Shown: positions 16,850-26,379 of the stretch, in pieces
How positions within the stretch are numbered: the stretch's first letter is position 1
How the letters are laid out: each line of letters opens with the position of its first letter
From: Paenibacillus sp. Soil766
Lineage (GTDB): Bacteria; Bacillota; Bacilli; Paenibacillales; NBRC-103111
DNA length: 61,573 bases
Assembly (NCBI RefSeq): GCF_001428105.1
Contig: NZ_LMSJ01000045.1
Location: 31,277-92,849 of the forward strand
Reading direction: 5' to 3'
Program-made: the position numbers and the translations under genes
The notes under the pieces: generated by a model
The model's input: only the letters and a program-made list of their open reading frames with translations
The model's database searches: none
Told to the model about the DNA's origin: nothing

Positions 16850-16888
16850 AAAATCGCTATTTGGTCATCCAAATTAGCGATTTTTTTG
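16850..16888. terminator. Terminator after orphan kinase
   Basis: AAATCGCTA pairs with TAGCGATTT with a partly paired TTTGG/CCAAA inner arm, then TTTTTT. It is shared with the convergent DUF457 gene, which ends at 16894. Confidence 0.85.
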
Positions 16889-16893
16889 TGTTC

Positions 16894-17415
16894 TTATTTT
16901 GTTAGTGAATAAGGCAGATATGGCAATACATAATTCCAGAATGGAAGTATTAGACAGACAACTAGTAAAACCCAACGAAATACAGTTTCACTTGCGGAGC
17001 CGGTGTCGATGGCAATCCATTTGGGAAGCAGACGGATTTTGAGAGGGATTGGCCAGAATAGCTGGACACCACGTTCATTCAGGAGATCGATGAAGGGATG
17101 TGAAGCATACGCAAGGATGAATACCCAGAAATATAAAGGTGGCAGAGGTAAGCTGATCATCGCGAGTAATGCCATGAAAAGCAAGGAATGCGTCAATGTT
17201 CGATGCTTGATTTTCAATACATGAAGCAATGCAGATAACGGGAAGAGAACCTTGGCCATGGTTGAACCTGGTTTATCTACATCGGCTAAAGTACCCGCCA
17301 AGCAACCGAGTAGGAGTGAACCTGCGGCATCCCATGTGAAGAAAGAGATGTCGCCATGAATGAGTACGATTTCGGCTGCAATCATCCCAGCCACACTGTG
17401 TGTTTTTTGTAGCAT
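16894..17415 (-). CDS. YdjM-like membrane-bound metal-dependent hydrolase (DUF457)
   Basis: A membrane protein of about 173 residues with four to five hydrophobic segments. Conserved metal-ligand-like motifs are present: N-terminal THSVAG, then GTLADVDKPGS, KHRTLTHSLLF and YASHPFIDLLNERG. These match the YdjM family of LexA-regulated or house-keeping inner-membrane hydrolases, whose substrate is not established. The start at 17415 is chosen because AGGAAGG lies 8 to 9 bases upstream and the protein then begins MLQKTHSVAG as in relatives. The frame continues upstream to 17541 without support. Confidence 0.8.
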   Translation of the reverse strand: MLQKTHSVAGMIAAEIVLIHGDISFFTWDAAGSLLLGCLAGTLADVDKPGSTMAKVLFPLSALLHVLKIKHRTLTHSLLFMALLAMISLPLPPLYFWVFILAYASHPFIDLLNERGVQLFWPIPLKIRLLPKWIAIDTGSASETVFRWVLLVVCLILPFWNYVLPYLPYSLTK

Positions 17416-17640
17416 AATAAGCGCCTTCCTATCTGTGAGTTCATATAACTTTATACTATTCGATTTATACATGGAAATTAAGGGGATCGCAATACAAAAG
17501 AAATATTGTCGTAATGAACCTATATAAATGTCTGAATACACCTTATAAATGGGATGGTGGATATTCTACAATTAGTCGTAAAGGTGCAAGATTTAGGAAG
17601 CACATCTCACACGACTACCGTGTATCTAGGAGGAGAATTC

Positions 17641-20346
17641 ATGAGTTTTATTCAAATTTCAACTTTACTTGCTGAGTATCAAGAGAACCCAATAGGAATA
17701 GACACTGCTCAACCTCGCTTTACATGGCAAATCGAAACAGACACTAACGCTACTGTGCAATCCGCGTATCAGATTCAAGTGAGCTTGCATCCTAATAATT
17801 TTGAGTCAGGGAGCTTGGTTTGGGATACGACACGTATCGCTTCGGATCAATCTGTGCTCGTTGCTTATGCAGGGCCTGAATTACAACCGCGGACACGATA
17901 TTTCTATCGCGTAATGGTCTGGAATCAATCCGGTTTGGCTTCGCCATGGAGTGAAATCGCTTACTGGGAAATGGGGCAGCTTCAAGCAACGGATTGGCAA
18001 GCGGAATGGATTACGCCTGATCCTTCTCATATTGATCCAGATGCGGAAGAAGCGTACTATCTCCGGAAAACCTTTCGTGTCAGCGAGCAGATTCGTAAGG
18101 CAACGATATATGCGACAAGTCACGGTGTTTATGAGCTTGAGCTCGATGGTATCAGAATTGGCGATTGGGAGTTGACGCCAGGATGGACCAGCTACAAGCA
18201 GCGGTTGCAGGTTCAGACTTACGATGTTACAAGCAGTTTGAACGCAGGGACTGAGCACACCATTGGTGCGGTGTTAGCGAATGGTTGGTACAAAGGTAAC
18301 CTAGGTTGGGGTCATCAACGGAATGTGTATGGAAGCGTAAGGGCACTGCTCATGCAAATGCATATTGTCTATGAAGATGGTACCGAAGAGATCGTCGTCA
18401 GTGATTCCTCCTGGCGAGCTTCATTAGGACCAGTTCGCATGTCAGAGCTTTATCATGGCGAAATCTACGATGCGGGGTTAGAACATGCCGGTTGGAGTCT
18501 GCCGAGTTATGATGATCAAGATTGGATTCCGAGTGTTGAACTGGGCTATGGCAAGGAAACATTGGTTATGCAAGAGAATGAACCGTCACGTGTAACGGAA
18601 CAGCTGAAACCTGTTGCAGTTATTGAAACCCCGTCAGGGGAAACTGTGCTTGATTTTGGGCAAAATATGGTAGGGAAAGTCCAGATGCGTTTAACGCTGC
18701 CTGCGGGTACACGCATTGAGCTCCTACATGCAGAAGTGCTTGATGCACAAGGGAATTTCTACATTGGCAATCTGCGGTCCGCTAAGCAGTCGGTTACCTA
18801 CGTATGTAGTGGGCGGGGTGAAGAGACATATGCACCGCATTTCACATTCCAAGGTTTCCGTTACGTCAAAGTAATCGGATGGCCACAGGATGTTGCATTC
18901 GATGCTTCGTGTTTTGCAGGGCTGGTTATCCACACGGATATGGTAGCGAAGGGGACGTTTGAATGTTCGCATGAACTATTGAATCAGCTGCAACGCAATA
19001 TCGTGTGGGGGCAGCGGGGAAATTTCCTCGATGTGCCGACGGATTGCCCGCAGCGAGATGAGCGACTGGGCTGGACAGGGGATGCGCAGGTGTTCATTCG
19101 TACAGCGGCTTTCAACTATGATGTGGCACTCTTTTTCAGTAAATGGCTGCGAGATTTGAAAGCGGATCAACGCGCAGATGGTGGCGTTCCCTTCGTGATC
19201 CCGCATGTGCTTAAGGAGAAAGATCATTCTTCTGCTGCTTGGGGAGATGCGGCGGTGATTTGTCCATGGACACTTTATCAGGTATATGGGGACCGGCGTG
19301 TGTTGGAAGAGCAGTATGACAGTATGAAAGGTTGGATTACTTATATCCGCCAACAAGGGGATAATGAATACTTGTGGCAAACCGGCTTTCATTTCGGCGA
19401 TTGGCTTGGACTGGACGCCAAAGAGGGTAGTTATATCGGGGCAACGCCCAAAGATCTAATCGCAACGTGCTTCTATGCGTATTCGACTTCGCTATTTGTC
19501 CGAACGGCCCAAGTCCTAGGACGCGAAGATGATGTCACTGAATACACAGAGCTCTATGAGCGCATCGTGGAAGCTTTCACTGCAGAGTTTGTGACACCAA
19601 GCGGCAGACTGGCTGGACATACACAGACCGCGCATGTGCTTCCGTTGATGTTCGGACTTGTGCATGGAAGCACTCGTGAACGCTTAGCAGCAACCCTAGT
19701 GGAGTATGTCAAAGAGCAGAAATACCATCTGACGACGGGCTTTGTAGGCACACCGTATCTCTGTCATGTACTCTCGGAGAATGGTTATCATGATGTGGCT
19801 GTCAAGCTTGTCATGCAAGAGGATTATCCTTCTTGGCTGTACCCGATTCATCAAGGAGCTACCACGATTTGGGAGCATTGGGATGGCATCAAACCGGACG
19901 GCACGTTCTGGAGCGATAATATGAACTCCTATAATCATTATGCATACGGTTCAATTGGGGATTGGTTGTATCGGAAAGTAGCAGGCTTGGATTCCGATGA
20001 TGGGCAGCCGGGGTACAAACGTATGAGCTTCCGACCTCGGCCAGATTCTGGCCTTACGTATGCCAAAGCATCTCTCATCACCAATTACGGTGAGGTTCGC
20101 AGTGAATGGTCCGTTATAGAAGCGGGGGACATTCATTATACGTTCCAGCTCCCGCCGAACACTAGCGGAGAGGTCATCCTAACAGGTTCGACTCTTACCG
20201 AAGTGACCTGTCTGGGTCAAAAGCTAGATACCATACCAGGCATTCTAGGTGCTCGTGAAGTTGATGGCGATGTAAGGATTGAGCTTGGTTCAGGAATCTA
20301 TCAATTTCAGGTGCAGCGTACAAACTCCTTATCTTTGTCATTCTAA
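17641..20346 (+). CDS. Alpha-L-rhamnosidase, glycoside hydrolase family 78
   Basis: A protein of about 901 residues in the standard order of GH78 enzymes: N-terminal Ig-like module, two beta-sandwich carbohydrate-binding domains, an (alpha/alpha)6 barrel and a C-terminal beta domain. The barrel carries the diagnostic TDCPQRDERLGWTGDAQ motif, including the general acid Glu, and later GATTIWEHWDG. It has no signal peptide, so it probably acts inside the cell on imported oligosaccharides or glycosides, releasing L-rhamnose. AGGAGG lies just before ATG 17641; upstream in-frame sequence to 17554 is non-coding leader. Two sugar-uptake cassettes follow downstream. Confidence 0.92.
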   Translation: MSFIQISTLLAEYQENPIGIDTAQPRFTWQIETDTNATVQSAYQIQVSLHPNNFESGSLVWDTTRIASDQSVLVAYAGPELQPRTRYFYRVMVWNQSGLASPWSEIAYWEMGQLQATDWQAEWITPDPSHIDPDAEEAYYLRKTFRVSEQIRKATIYATSHGVYELELDGIRIGDWELTPGWTSYKQRLQVQTYDVTSSLNAGTEHTIGAVLANGWYKGNLGWGHQRNVYGSVRALLMQMHIVYEDGTEEIVVSDSSWRASLGPVRMSELYHGEIYDAGLEHAGWSLPSYDDQDWIPSVELGYGKETLVMQENEPSRVTEQLKPVAVIETPSGETVLDFGQNMVGKVQMRLTLPAGTRIELLHAEVLDAQGNFYIGNLRSAKQSVTYVCSGRGEETYAPHFTFQGFRYVKVIGWPQDVAFDASCFAGLVIHTDMVAKGTFECSHELLNQLQRNIVWGQRGNFLDVPTDCPQRDERLGWTGDAQVFIRTAAFNYDVALFFSKWLRDLKADQRADGGVPFVIPHVLKEKDHSSAAWGDAAVICPWTLYQVYGDRRVLEEQYDSMKGWITYIRQQGDNEYLWQTGFHFGDWLGLDAKEGSYIGATPKDLIATCFYAYSTSLFVRTAQVLGREDDVTEYTELYERIVEAFTAEFVTPSGRLAGHTQTAHVLPLMFGLVHGSTRERLAATLVEYVKEQKYHLTTGFVGTPYLCHVLSENGYHDVAVKLVMQEDYPSWLYPIHQGATTIWEHWDGIKPDGTFWSDNMNSYNHYAYGSIGDWLYRKVAGLDSDDGQPGYKRMSFRPRPDSGLTYAKASLITNYGEVRSEWSVIEAGDIHYTFQLPPNTSGEVILTGSTLTEVTCLGQKLDTIPGILGAREVDGDVRIELGSGIYQFQVQRTNSLSLSF

Positions 20347-20397
20347 GTTTATCGAGTATAATAGAGGTAATGAAGGTTCTTAGAAGGAGAGTTACAG

Positions 20398-20667
20398 ATG
20401 GCTGTCATCAACGCAATGGAAACCGTGGTTAAGCAGTTGTTCGAAGAATTTCGGAAGAACTATGAATTGAAGTGTGATTGTTTAACGTGCCACGAAGATA
20501 TATTGGCAATCGCACTGAACAAGCTTCCACCACGTTATACCTCCAGTGAGAAGGGACATCTATTTGTGAAAGGTGAATACACGAATCAACAGTTGCGTTC
20601 AGACGTCATGCGAGAATTAATGGAAGCATCGAGCATTGTTGAGCATCACCAGCATCATCGCGAGTAA
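20398..20667 (+). CDS. comFB: ComFB-family late competence protein
   Basis: An 89-residue protein with the ComFB pattern: MAVINAMETVVKQLFEEF, CDCLTCHEDILAIALNKLPPRY, then TSSEKGHLFVKGE. The paired Cys residues (CDCLTC) are conserved in the family and probably bind zinc. In B. subtilis ComFB is encoded in the comF operon and its role is unclear; cyanobacterial relatives bind cyclic dinucleotides. Here the gene is alone, away from comFA and comFC. AGGAGAG is well placed before ATG 20398. A terminator hairpin follows. Confidence 0.88.
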   Translation: MAVINAMETVVKQLFEEFRKNYELKCDCLTCHEDILAIALNKLPPRYTSSEKGHLFVKGEYTNQQLRSDVMRELMEASSIVEHHQHHRE

Positions 20668-20682
20668 AAGTAAGGATGGCAT

Positions 20683-20725
20683 ACGCTGCTATCTCCGTTC
20701 AGACGGAGGTGGCGGCGTTATTTGA
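20683..20725 (+). terminator. Terminator after comFB
   Basis: ACGCTGC and CTCCGT pair with ACGGAG and GGCGGCGT and are followed by TATTTGATTT. The outer sequence GCATACGCYGCT ... GGCGGCGTT is shared with the hairpins near 9525 and 59740, so it is a recurring terminator form in this genome. Confidence 0.65.
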
Positions 20726-21050
20726 TTTAGTCCGATACGGATTCGGACTAATCTGTGCTGGGGGAGTAAACGAACCTGAGCTAGTGGGAGATCTCGTGAT
20801 CTATGGAGGATAATTCGTTCCACTTTCCCGCACACGACTCCTGTACTATATCCACATAGTTCTTATGAACTATCTTGCGTAATCCCGCTCCCCAAACGGA
20901 TAAATCGCAACTTCCTGAATGCAAACAAAATTACATAATATAGAAAAAAAAGATGCATAAGATGCAAAAAAAATGCGCTGTCTTTTCACACACTTCGAGC
21001 TAAAATAGAAATAGGAATTTCCAAATAAATGAAAATCAGGAGGGGTTCAT
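20726..21050. other. Intergenic region upstream of the sda operon
   Basis: No gene is seen. TTAGTCCGAT/ATTCGGACTAA forms a short hairpin at about 20727-20752. Further on there are two GATGCA copies near 20952-20966, and TAAAAT at 21001-21006 that could be a -10 box; a matching -35 is weak. I searched for DnaA boxes, which regulate sda in B. subtilis, and found no clear TTATNCACA match. Confidence 0.4.
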
Positions 21051-21218
21051 GTGAAAACAGAGCAGTTTAATGGCATTTTTGATTCGGTGTTAACAGATGT
21101 TGTACAACAATCTTATGGCAATATATGCTTGCCCTCCGATGAACAAATCCAACAATCGATGAAAAAAATGATGTCGATGCTAGAAGAAAGCCCGAATTGG
21201 TTGTTGCACAATGAATGA
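21051..21218 (+). CDS. Small protein of unknown function upstream of sda
   Basis: A 55-codon open frame with a GTG start at 21051 and a strong AGGAGGGG ribosome binding site about 5 bases upstream. It encodes a mostly helical, acidic small protein with an MKKMMSMLEE stretch and an aromatic end (NWLLHNE). Its stop overlaps the start of the sda-like gene (ATGAATGA), which indicates translational coupling. I do not recognise the family. Because of the coupling it may act with Sda in sporulation control, or may serve only as a leader peptide for its translation. Confidence 0.65.
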   Translation: MKTEQFNGIFDSVLTDVVQQSYGNICLPSDEQIQQSMKKMMSMLEESPNWLLHNE

Positions 21219-21381
21219 TCGCGAAAATTTGAAAGCCATCTCCAATGACACACTTGTTGATGCTTACATAAATGCAAGCCGATTGAAGCTGAGTAAGGAA
21301 TTTCTTATGTTTTTATTATTAGAAATTCAAGCCAGGCAGATTAGTTTATCTCGAGAGGGCAGTTTAGAAACCACAAGCTAA
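21211..21381 (+). CDS. sda: Sda-like sporulation histidine kinase inhibitor
   Basis: A 56-residue protein. Its central part (ISNDTLVDAYINASRLKLS followed by KEFLMFLLLEIQARQIS) aligns along the length of B. subtilis Sda. It shares the L-x3-Y-x2-A-x3-L-x-L-x2-E/D-F core, including the phenylalanine in the helical hairpin that contacts the kinase. Sda binds the dimerisation/phosphotransfer domain of sporulation kinases and blocks phosphorelay when replication is perturbed. The start ATG 21211 lies inside the end of the upstream small gene and has no own strong ribosome binding site, consistent with coupling. It is slightly longer than the usual 46-52 residues. Confidence 0.85.
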   Translation: MNDRENLKAISNDTLVDAYINASRLKLSKEFLMFLLLEIQARQISLSREGSLETTS

Positions 21382-21416
21382 TATTCACTCCACAAGGTGA
21401 GTTTAAAAAAAGATAT

Positions 21417-21479
21417 GAATCCTTTACAATGTAACGGACAGGAAGCTCCTGACGTTGCACGGTAAGGGATTTTTTGTTT
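21417..21479 (+). terminator. Terminator between sda and the first YesM kinase
   Basis: Nested arms ATCC/GGAT, TTAC/GTAA, AACG/CGTT and CAGGA/TCCTG are followed by TTTTTTG. It ends about 20 bases before the start codon of the next gene, so it could also act as a leader attenuator. Confidence 0.6.
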
Positions 21480-21499
21480 TCGCTAAAGGGAGGGCACTC

Positions 21500-23302
21500 A
21501 TGTACATACTTCAGAAGTTGATACCCACGAATTGGTTTCGAAATCAACGCATTCGATATAAAATCATTCTCATTTATTTTCCACTGATCTTCGTGCCTTT
21601 GTTTGTGCTCGGTTTCGTTTCGAATCAGGTGTATACGAACGCCATCGTCAAAAAAACGATCAAAAACGTGTCGGACAACTCCTCCCTGATCATTACCCGC
21701 ATCACAGGTATGTTAACGAACGTGGAGAGCTGCGCGAATATGTTGACCATTAATCTCAACAAGGTGATCGTAGAAGACCCGCAATCCTTAGCGGCACCAG
21801 AAACCAGCCTGCAGATGTATACGCAGATCACGAATCAGCTGAGCTTTGCTTTGCTTGTTTTCCCCGATGTGCAGTCAGCTGCGTTCATTGATATGAATAA
21901 TCGAGTCTATGGCTCGAACGTACTTATGGAGCGGAATCGGGAGTGGCTGCCTTCAAGCCCAATGTTAAAGCAAATTGATGCATCGAGCGGGAATAACATT
22001 TGGTTCCCTATGCAGCGCAGGGATTATTTAACCAATGGTTCACAAGAGACGGTGATGACGCTCGGGAAGCGGATCGTCAACATCTATACAGGACAGAAGT
22101 TAGGACTTCTCGTACTCAATATCCAAGAGAGCTCCTTATCCGCGATTTATCAGAAAATCGGTTCGATCCAAGATGGCAGTTATTTTATTGTGGATGATGA
22201 AGGTGTTGTCACCTCTTCGCAACATCCAGAAGATGTGCTTCAAGAAGTAGCAATTCCTGAGATGAAGCGTTGGATCACATCAAGTAAGCATGTTTCCGAG
22301 CCGACTTCCTTCGAATATGAGAAAACACTCGTTGTCAGCTCCGACGTACCTAGCTTCGGTTGGAAATTAATATCGATGGCGCCGCTTGCCTCCTTAACGG
22401 CAGATACGCACAAAATTACATTGCTTATCGTTTTACTGGGTATTCTTTGCCTCTTTTTTGCCCTTCTTGGTGCAGGGATGCTCTCCCAATTGATCGCCAA
22501 GCCCATCATGGGACTTACGAAATATATGAAGAAGGTCAAGGAAGGCAGCTTAGACATCGAATTCCAAGTGAATTCGGAGGACGAGATCGGGATGCTATCT
22601 TCTGGCTTTAATGCGATGATTCGGCGGATTCAGGAGCTATTGACCAATATTAATTGGGAGCAAAAGAAGAAACGGGAATACGAACTTGCCCTCATTCAAG
22701 CGCAGATTAAGCCGCATTTCCTCTACAATACGCTAGACGTCATCTATACGCTGTCAGAAATGGGACGAACCCGCGATGTGCAGCGCACAACGAAAGCGCT
22801 GGCCGATTTCTATCGCGCTGCGCTTAGCAAAGGCCGCGAAACCATCACGATTGAAGAAGAAATTCGCAACGTGAAAGACTATTTAGCTATTCAACGTATC
22901 CGATATTCCGATGTATTTACCTATGAATTTGATATTCATAACGATGTGCTTAGCGGTCAAATTCCGAAACTGACCATACAGCCGCTTATCGAAAATGCCA
23001 TCTATCATGGACTCAAAACAAAAGGAAGTCTTGGACTTCTCAAGGTGACAGGCGTAATAGTGGATTCCAAAATAAAAATCATCGTTGCAGATGATGGCGT
23101 GGGCATGGATTCAGAGCGGCTCAAGGCCATTGTGAAAAAGACGGAATCTCCTCAAGAGGCCGTGGGATATGGCTTTAAGAATGTGAACGACCGCATTCAG
23201 CTATATTACGGTGATGAATATGGCTTGCAAATTACAAGTGAACAAGGACAAGGCACGGAAGTTACACTATGGTTGCCTTTTCAAAGTGAGGAAGAGGAGT
23301 AG
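21500..23302 (+). CDS. YesM-type sensor histidine kinase (cassette 1)
   Basis: A 600-residue membrane kinase: a transmembrane segment near residues 22-45, a dCache-like extracellular domain, a second membrane helix (about 290-315), a HAMP domain, then a His_kinase domain with QIKPHFLYNTLD and an ATPase domain with ENAIYHG and DDGVGM. YesM kinases sense extracellular carbohydrates and phosphorylate the adjacent AraC-type regulator. The start ATG 21500 follows AAAGGGAGGG; the frame is open further upstream but runs through a terminator hairpin. Three bases separate it from the regulator gene. The sugar is unknown; the GH78 gene upstream suggests rhamnose-containing glycans (inference). Confidence 0.9.
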   Translation: MYILQKLIPTNWFRNQRIRYKIILIYFPLIFVPLFVLGFVSNQVYTNAIVKKTIKNVSDNSSLIITRITGMLTNVESCANMLTINLNKVIVEDPQSLAAPETSLQMYTQITNQLSFALLVFPDVQSAAFIDMNNRVYGSNVLMERNREWLPSSPMLKQIDASSGNNIWFPMQRRDYLTNGSQETVMTLGKRIVNIYTGQKLGLLVLNIQESSLSAIYQKIGSIQDGSYFIVDDEGVVTSSQHPEDVLQEVAIPEMKRWITSSKHVSEPTSFEYEKTLVVSSDVPSFGWKLISMAPLASLTADTHKITLLIVLLGILCLFFALLGAGMLSQLIAKPIMGLTKYMKKVKEGSLDIEFQVNSEDEIGMLSSGFNAMIRRIQELLTNINWEQKKKREYELALIQAQIKPHFLYNTLDVIYTLSEMGRTRDVQRTTKALADFYRAALSKGRETITIEEEIRNVKDYLAIQRIRYSDVFTYEFDIHNDVLSGQIPKLTIQPLIENAIYHGLKTKGSLGLLKVTGVIVDSKIKIIVADDGVGMDSERLKAIVKKTESPQEAVGYGFKNVNDRIQLYYGDEYGLQITSEQGQGTEVTLWLPFQSEEEE

Positions 23303-23305
23303 AGC

Positions 23306-24895
23306 ATGCAGAAAATATTAATCGTCGATGATGAATCGATTTTCCGTGAATATTTGCGTTCAGCATTAGATTGGGAGGCTTATGGCTTTGAGCTTTGTGC
23401 CGAAGCGAAGAATGGGATCGAAGCCCTAGAGCAAGTTCAATTGCACCAGCCTGATATAGCGCTTATAGATATAACAATGCCTTTCATGGATGGTTTGACC
23501 TTGACTGAGCAATTAAAGGAGCACTACCCAGCAACGAGTGTGGTCCTTATCACAGGTCATAACGAATTCGATTATGCGCGAAAGGCGCTCAAGCTGGGCG
23601 TAGAAGATTATATCCTGAAGCCATTCTCAAAGGATGAACTCATCCTAACCCTGCTTAAGCTGCAGAAGGAACATGAAAAAGCACGGGAAGTAAGATCCAC
23701 CCTTAAGGAAAATCAGCAAATGATGAAAGAAAGCTACTTGAACCATTTACTTAGCAGTGATTATCATCATTCGCCAGAGGAAACGACTCAGAAGCTACAG
23801 CAATTCGGGGAGTCTTTCGCCTCCTCCTTGTTCGTCGTTGCTTGTATTGAGATTGACCATATGGATGTCAAATGGAATCAAGTGAGTGAACGCTTACTGT
23901 GGAAATATGCCGTTACGAACATTTTAAACGAAGCGCTGGAGGAAACGGGGCATCACCTTATTTTCAACGGGCCAGAAGGACGGATTATTTGTCTGGTCGA
24001 GCACCAAGGGGGAAAGGATCTCGAGGTTCCTGCGTTAGAGGGGTATGAGAAGCTTATTTTTCTGATCAAAAAATACTTGAAATTTACCATCACCATTGGC
24101 GTCGGTCGCAGTCAGTCAGGTTATATAGGCATTCGAACCTCCTATTTGGAAGCGCTGGAAGCACTTCAGAATAAGTTCGTGTTAGGGAACGACCGTGTGA
24201 TTGCCTATGGATCGAGTGTGCTTGATTCTGGTAAGCAGGCCCTCTACCCAACAGAAGTCAACGATGAGCTGCTTGTGCTCTTGCGCATGCATAATGCGGA
24301 GAAGGTGGAAGATAAGCTGGAAGAGGTTTTCCAATCCATTCGGGAGCAGAAGTTGTCACTAGAGTACACCTATGTGATTTCCATGGGGTTAATTTCTGTT
24401 TGCTTGTCTTATATCACGGAGATGGGGCATCCCATTGATGACTGCTTTGGCGAAGCCTTTTACCCGTATAGTGAAATCAAGCGGTTGGGTTCGATCGAGA
24501 GCACGTCGACATGGATCAAAGAGCTTTTCGCTAAAGCGATTCTATATACGAACAAGCACAAGAAGACGAGATCCTCAAAGATTGCGCAATCAGCCAAAGA
24601 ATACATAGAGGGGCAATACATGGATTCGGAGCTCCAATTAGATCAGATTGCCCAGCAGGTGTTCATTAACCCAAGCTATTTGCGGGCGCTGTTTAAAAAA
24701 GAAATCGGGATGACCGTAACGGATTATGTGACGCATGTACGCATGCACAAAGCGAAGGAATTACTAGGGAAAGGCAACATTCGTTTGGCGGATATTGCAG
24801 AGCAGATTGGGGTCAGTGATCCTAGTTATTTTAGCAAAAGCTTCAAGAAATTCTTCGGGTATTCACCTAGTGAGTATGAGAATAATCGCTTATAA
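23306..24895 (+). CDS. YesN-type response regulator, AraC output (cassette 1)
   Basis: A 529-residue regulator. The N-terminal receiver domain (1-120) has the DD pair near residue 8, the phospho-acceptor Asp in ALIDITMPFMDG and the Lys in YILKPF. A long middle region of no clear family follows, then two AraC helix-turn-helix motifs at the C-terminus (LDQIAQQVFINPSYLRALF, and LADIAEQIGVSDPSYFSK). It is the partner of the preceding kinase and probably activates the binding-protein and permease genes that follow. Confidence 0.92.
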   Translation: MQKILIVDDESIFREYLRSALDWEAYGFELCAEAKNGIEALEQVQLHQPDIALIDITMPFMDGLTLTEQLKEHYPATSVVLITGHNEFDYARKALKLGVEDYILKPFSKDELILTLLKLQKEHEKAREVRSTLKENQQMMKESYLNHLLSSDYHHSPEETTQKLQQFGESFASSLFVVACIEIDHMDVKWNQVSERLLWKYAVTNILNEALEETGHHLIFNGPEGRIICLVEHQGGKDLEVPALEGYEKLIFLIKKYLKFTITIGVGRSQSGYIGIRTSYLEALEALQNKFVLGNDRVIAYGSSVLDSGKQALYPTEVNDELLVLLRMHNAEKVEDKLEEVFQSIREQKLSLEYTYVISMGLISVCLSYITEMGHPIDDCFGEAFYPYSEIKRLGSIESTSTWIKELFAKAILYTNKHKKTRSSKIAQSAKEYIEGQYMDSELQLDQIAQQVFINPSYLRALFKKEIGMTVTDYVTHVRMHKAKELLGKGNIRLADIAEQIGVSDPSYFSKSFKKFFGYSPSEYENNRL

Positions 24896-25021
24896 CGACT
24901 GCACGCGAATGTGCGGATTTTACAAGAAGCCCTCAGTTATTCCATTATCACTGTGGGTTTTTGCCTCTATACTGAGGATGTAAAGAGGAGAAACGCACAA
25001 GAATTATTGGGAGGTCTACAC

Positions 25022-26359
25022 ATGAAAAAGATGGCAGTTACTCTCGTAAGCTTACTCGCGGCGACTAGCCTAGCAGCTTGCGGTTCCACAGAAACACCGA
25101 AAGAAACAACGAGCGCAGCACCAGCGGCAACAGCTGCAGCAACGACAGCACCGGCTAAGGCGGATGCAAAACCAGTAAAACTACGCATTTATGCCCAATA
25201 TGCAGATGAAGATACGAAAACACCTTACGACTATGCGGTAGCTGAATTGAAAAAGGAAATGCCAAATGTCGAGCTAGAGTTGGATATCCAAGCACAAGAT
25301 GATGGACAGAAGTTGAAGACGTATGCAGCGACGGGCAATCTTCCGGATATTTTCCAAGCAGGTCTAGACATTATCGACACGTTCAAAAAATCCAATAACA
25401 TCTTGATGTTGGATGAGTATGTAACGAAGTTTGGCTTCAAGGACAAAATGCAGCCGAGCGCAATGAATACACTCGTTACCGATGATGGTCACACGTATGC
25501 ATTCCCTTATGCAGGAAATGAAGTAGCGCTCTTATACTACAACAAAGATTTGTTCCAACAAAATGGCGTGAAAGTGCCAACAACGTATGATGAAATGATG
25601 ACAGCTGTAAAAACGTTCAATGCGAAAGGCATTACGCCGCTTTCCATTTTCGCCAAAGAGAAATGGCCTTGCGTAGCGCTGTACGACATGTTCGTCACAC
25701 GTGCTGAACCAGGCGGTATCAACAAGCTGGATAAAGGTACGGCTAAAGCGGAAGACGCTGCTTACAAAACAGCCGCTGATAAAATCATCGAGCTTGTGAA
25801 AGCGGGCATGCTCCCTAAAGGAGCAACGAACTTGAACTATGACCAAGCCGCGGCACTATACCATGAAGGTAAAGCAGCGATGTTCATCAATGGTCAATGG
25901 GAAATCGAAGCAGCAACTAAAGCGCTGGGCGACAAAGCCGGTTACATGTACCTGCCAGCAGCGGATGCAGCAGCATACGAAAAAGGTAAAACAGCGTTCA
26001 GCGGCAGCGGTGGACCTGGTGGATACGCGGTATCCGCGAACACCAAGGATAAAGAGCTTGCAGCGAAAGTAGCTTCATTCGTCTCTTTGAAATATGCCGA
26101 ATACAAATTCACGAACCGCAGCAACCCAATCGTAGCTACTAAAGTTGATAAGCCGATTGTGAAGCAGTTCCCACCGATGATGGATCAGCTTTCCAAGGAT
26201 ATTCCGAAAATCACAAGCACAACTGCGTTCTCATGGGGCTTGTCCAATCCGAAGTTCAAAGCAGCACTTGAAGATGCTACACAAAACCTAATGACAGGTA
26301 ACTACACATCTGATCAATTCGTGAAAGATCTGAATAAAGCAGCCGTAACTGCGAAATAA
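25022..26359 (+). CDS. Sugar ABC transporter binding lipoprotein (cassette 1)
   Basis: A 445-residue extracellular solute-binding protein of family 1. The signal peptide ends in the lipobox LAAC, so the mature Cys is lipidated. A Thr/Ala-rich linker of about 35 residues follows, then the two-lobed binding domain with NGQWEIEAA typical of oligosaccharide binders. GGGAGG lies before ATG 25022; the upstream in-frame sequence to 24911 has no support. It follows a YesM/YesN pair and precedes two permeases. The ligand is likely an oligosaccharide, not determined. Confidence 0.92.
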   Translation: MKKMAVTLVSLLAATSLAACGSTETPKETTSAAPAATAAATTAPAKADAKPVKLRIYAQYADEDTKTPYDYAVAELKKEMPNVELELDIQAQDDGQKLKTYAATGNLPDIFQAGLDIIDTFKKSNNILMLDEYVTKFGFKDKMQPSAMNTLVTDDGHTYAFPYAGNEVALLYYNKDLFQQNGVKVPTTYDEMMTAVKTFNAKGITPLSIFAKEKWPCVALYDMFVTRAEPGGINKLDKGTAKAEDAAYKTAADKIIELVKAGMLPKGATNLNYDQAAALYHEGKAAMFINGQWEIEAATKALGDKAGYMYLPAADAAAYEKGKTAFSGSGGPGGYAVSANTKDKELAAKVASFVSLKYAEYKFTNRSNPIVATKVDKPIVKQFPPMMDQLSKDIPKITSTTAFSWGLSNPKFKAALEDATQNLMTGNYTSDQFVKDLNKAAVTAK

Positions 26360-26379
26360 ATGGGATTCTTTTGACAAGG

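Noticed and set aside
20951..21000. Possible DnaA boxes before the sda operon
   Set aside because: TTTTCACACA is near the consensus but lacks the correct spacing of TTWTNCACA; no second copy was found.
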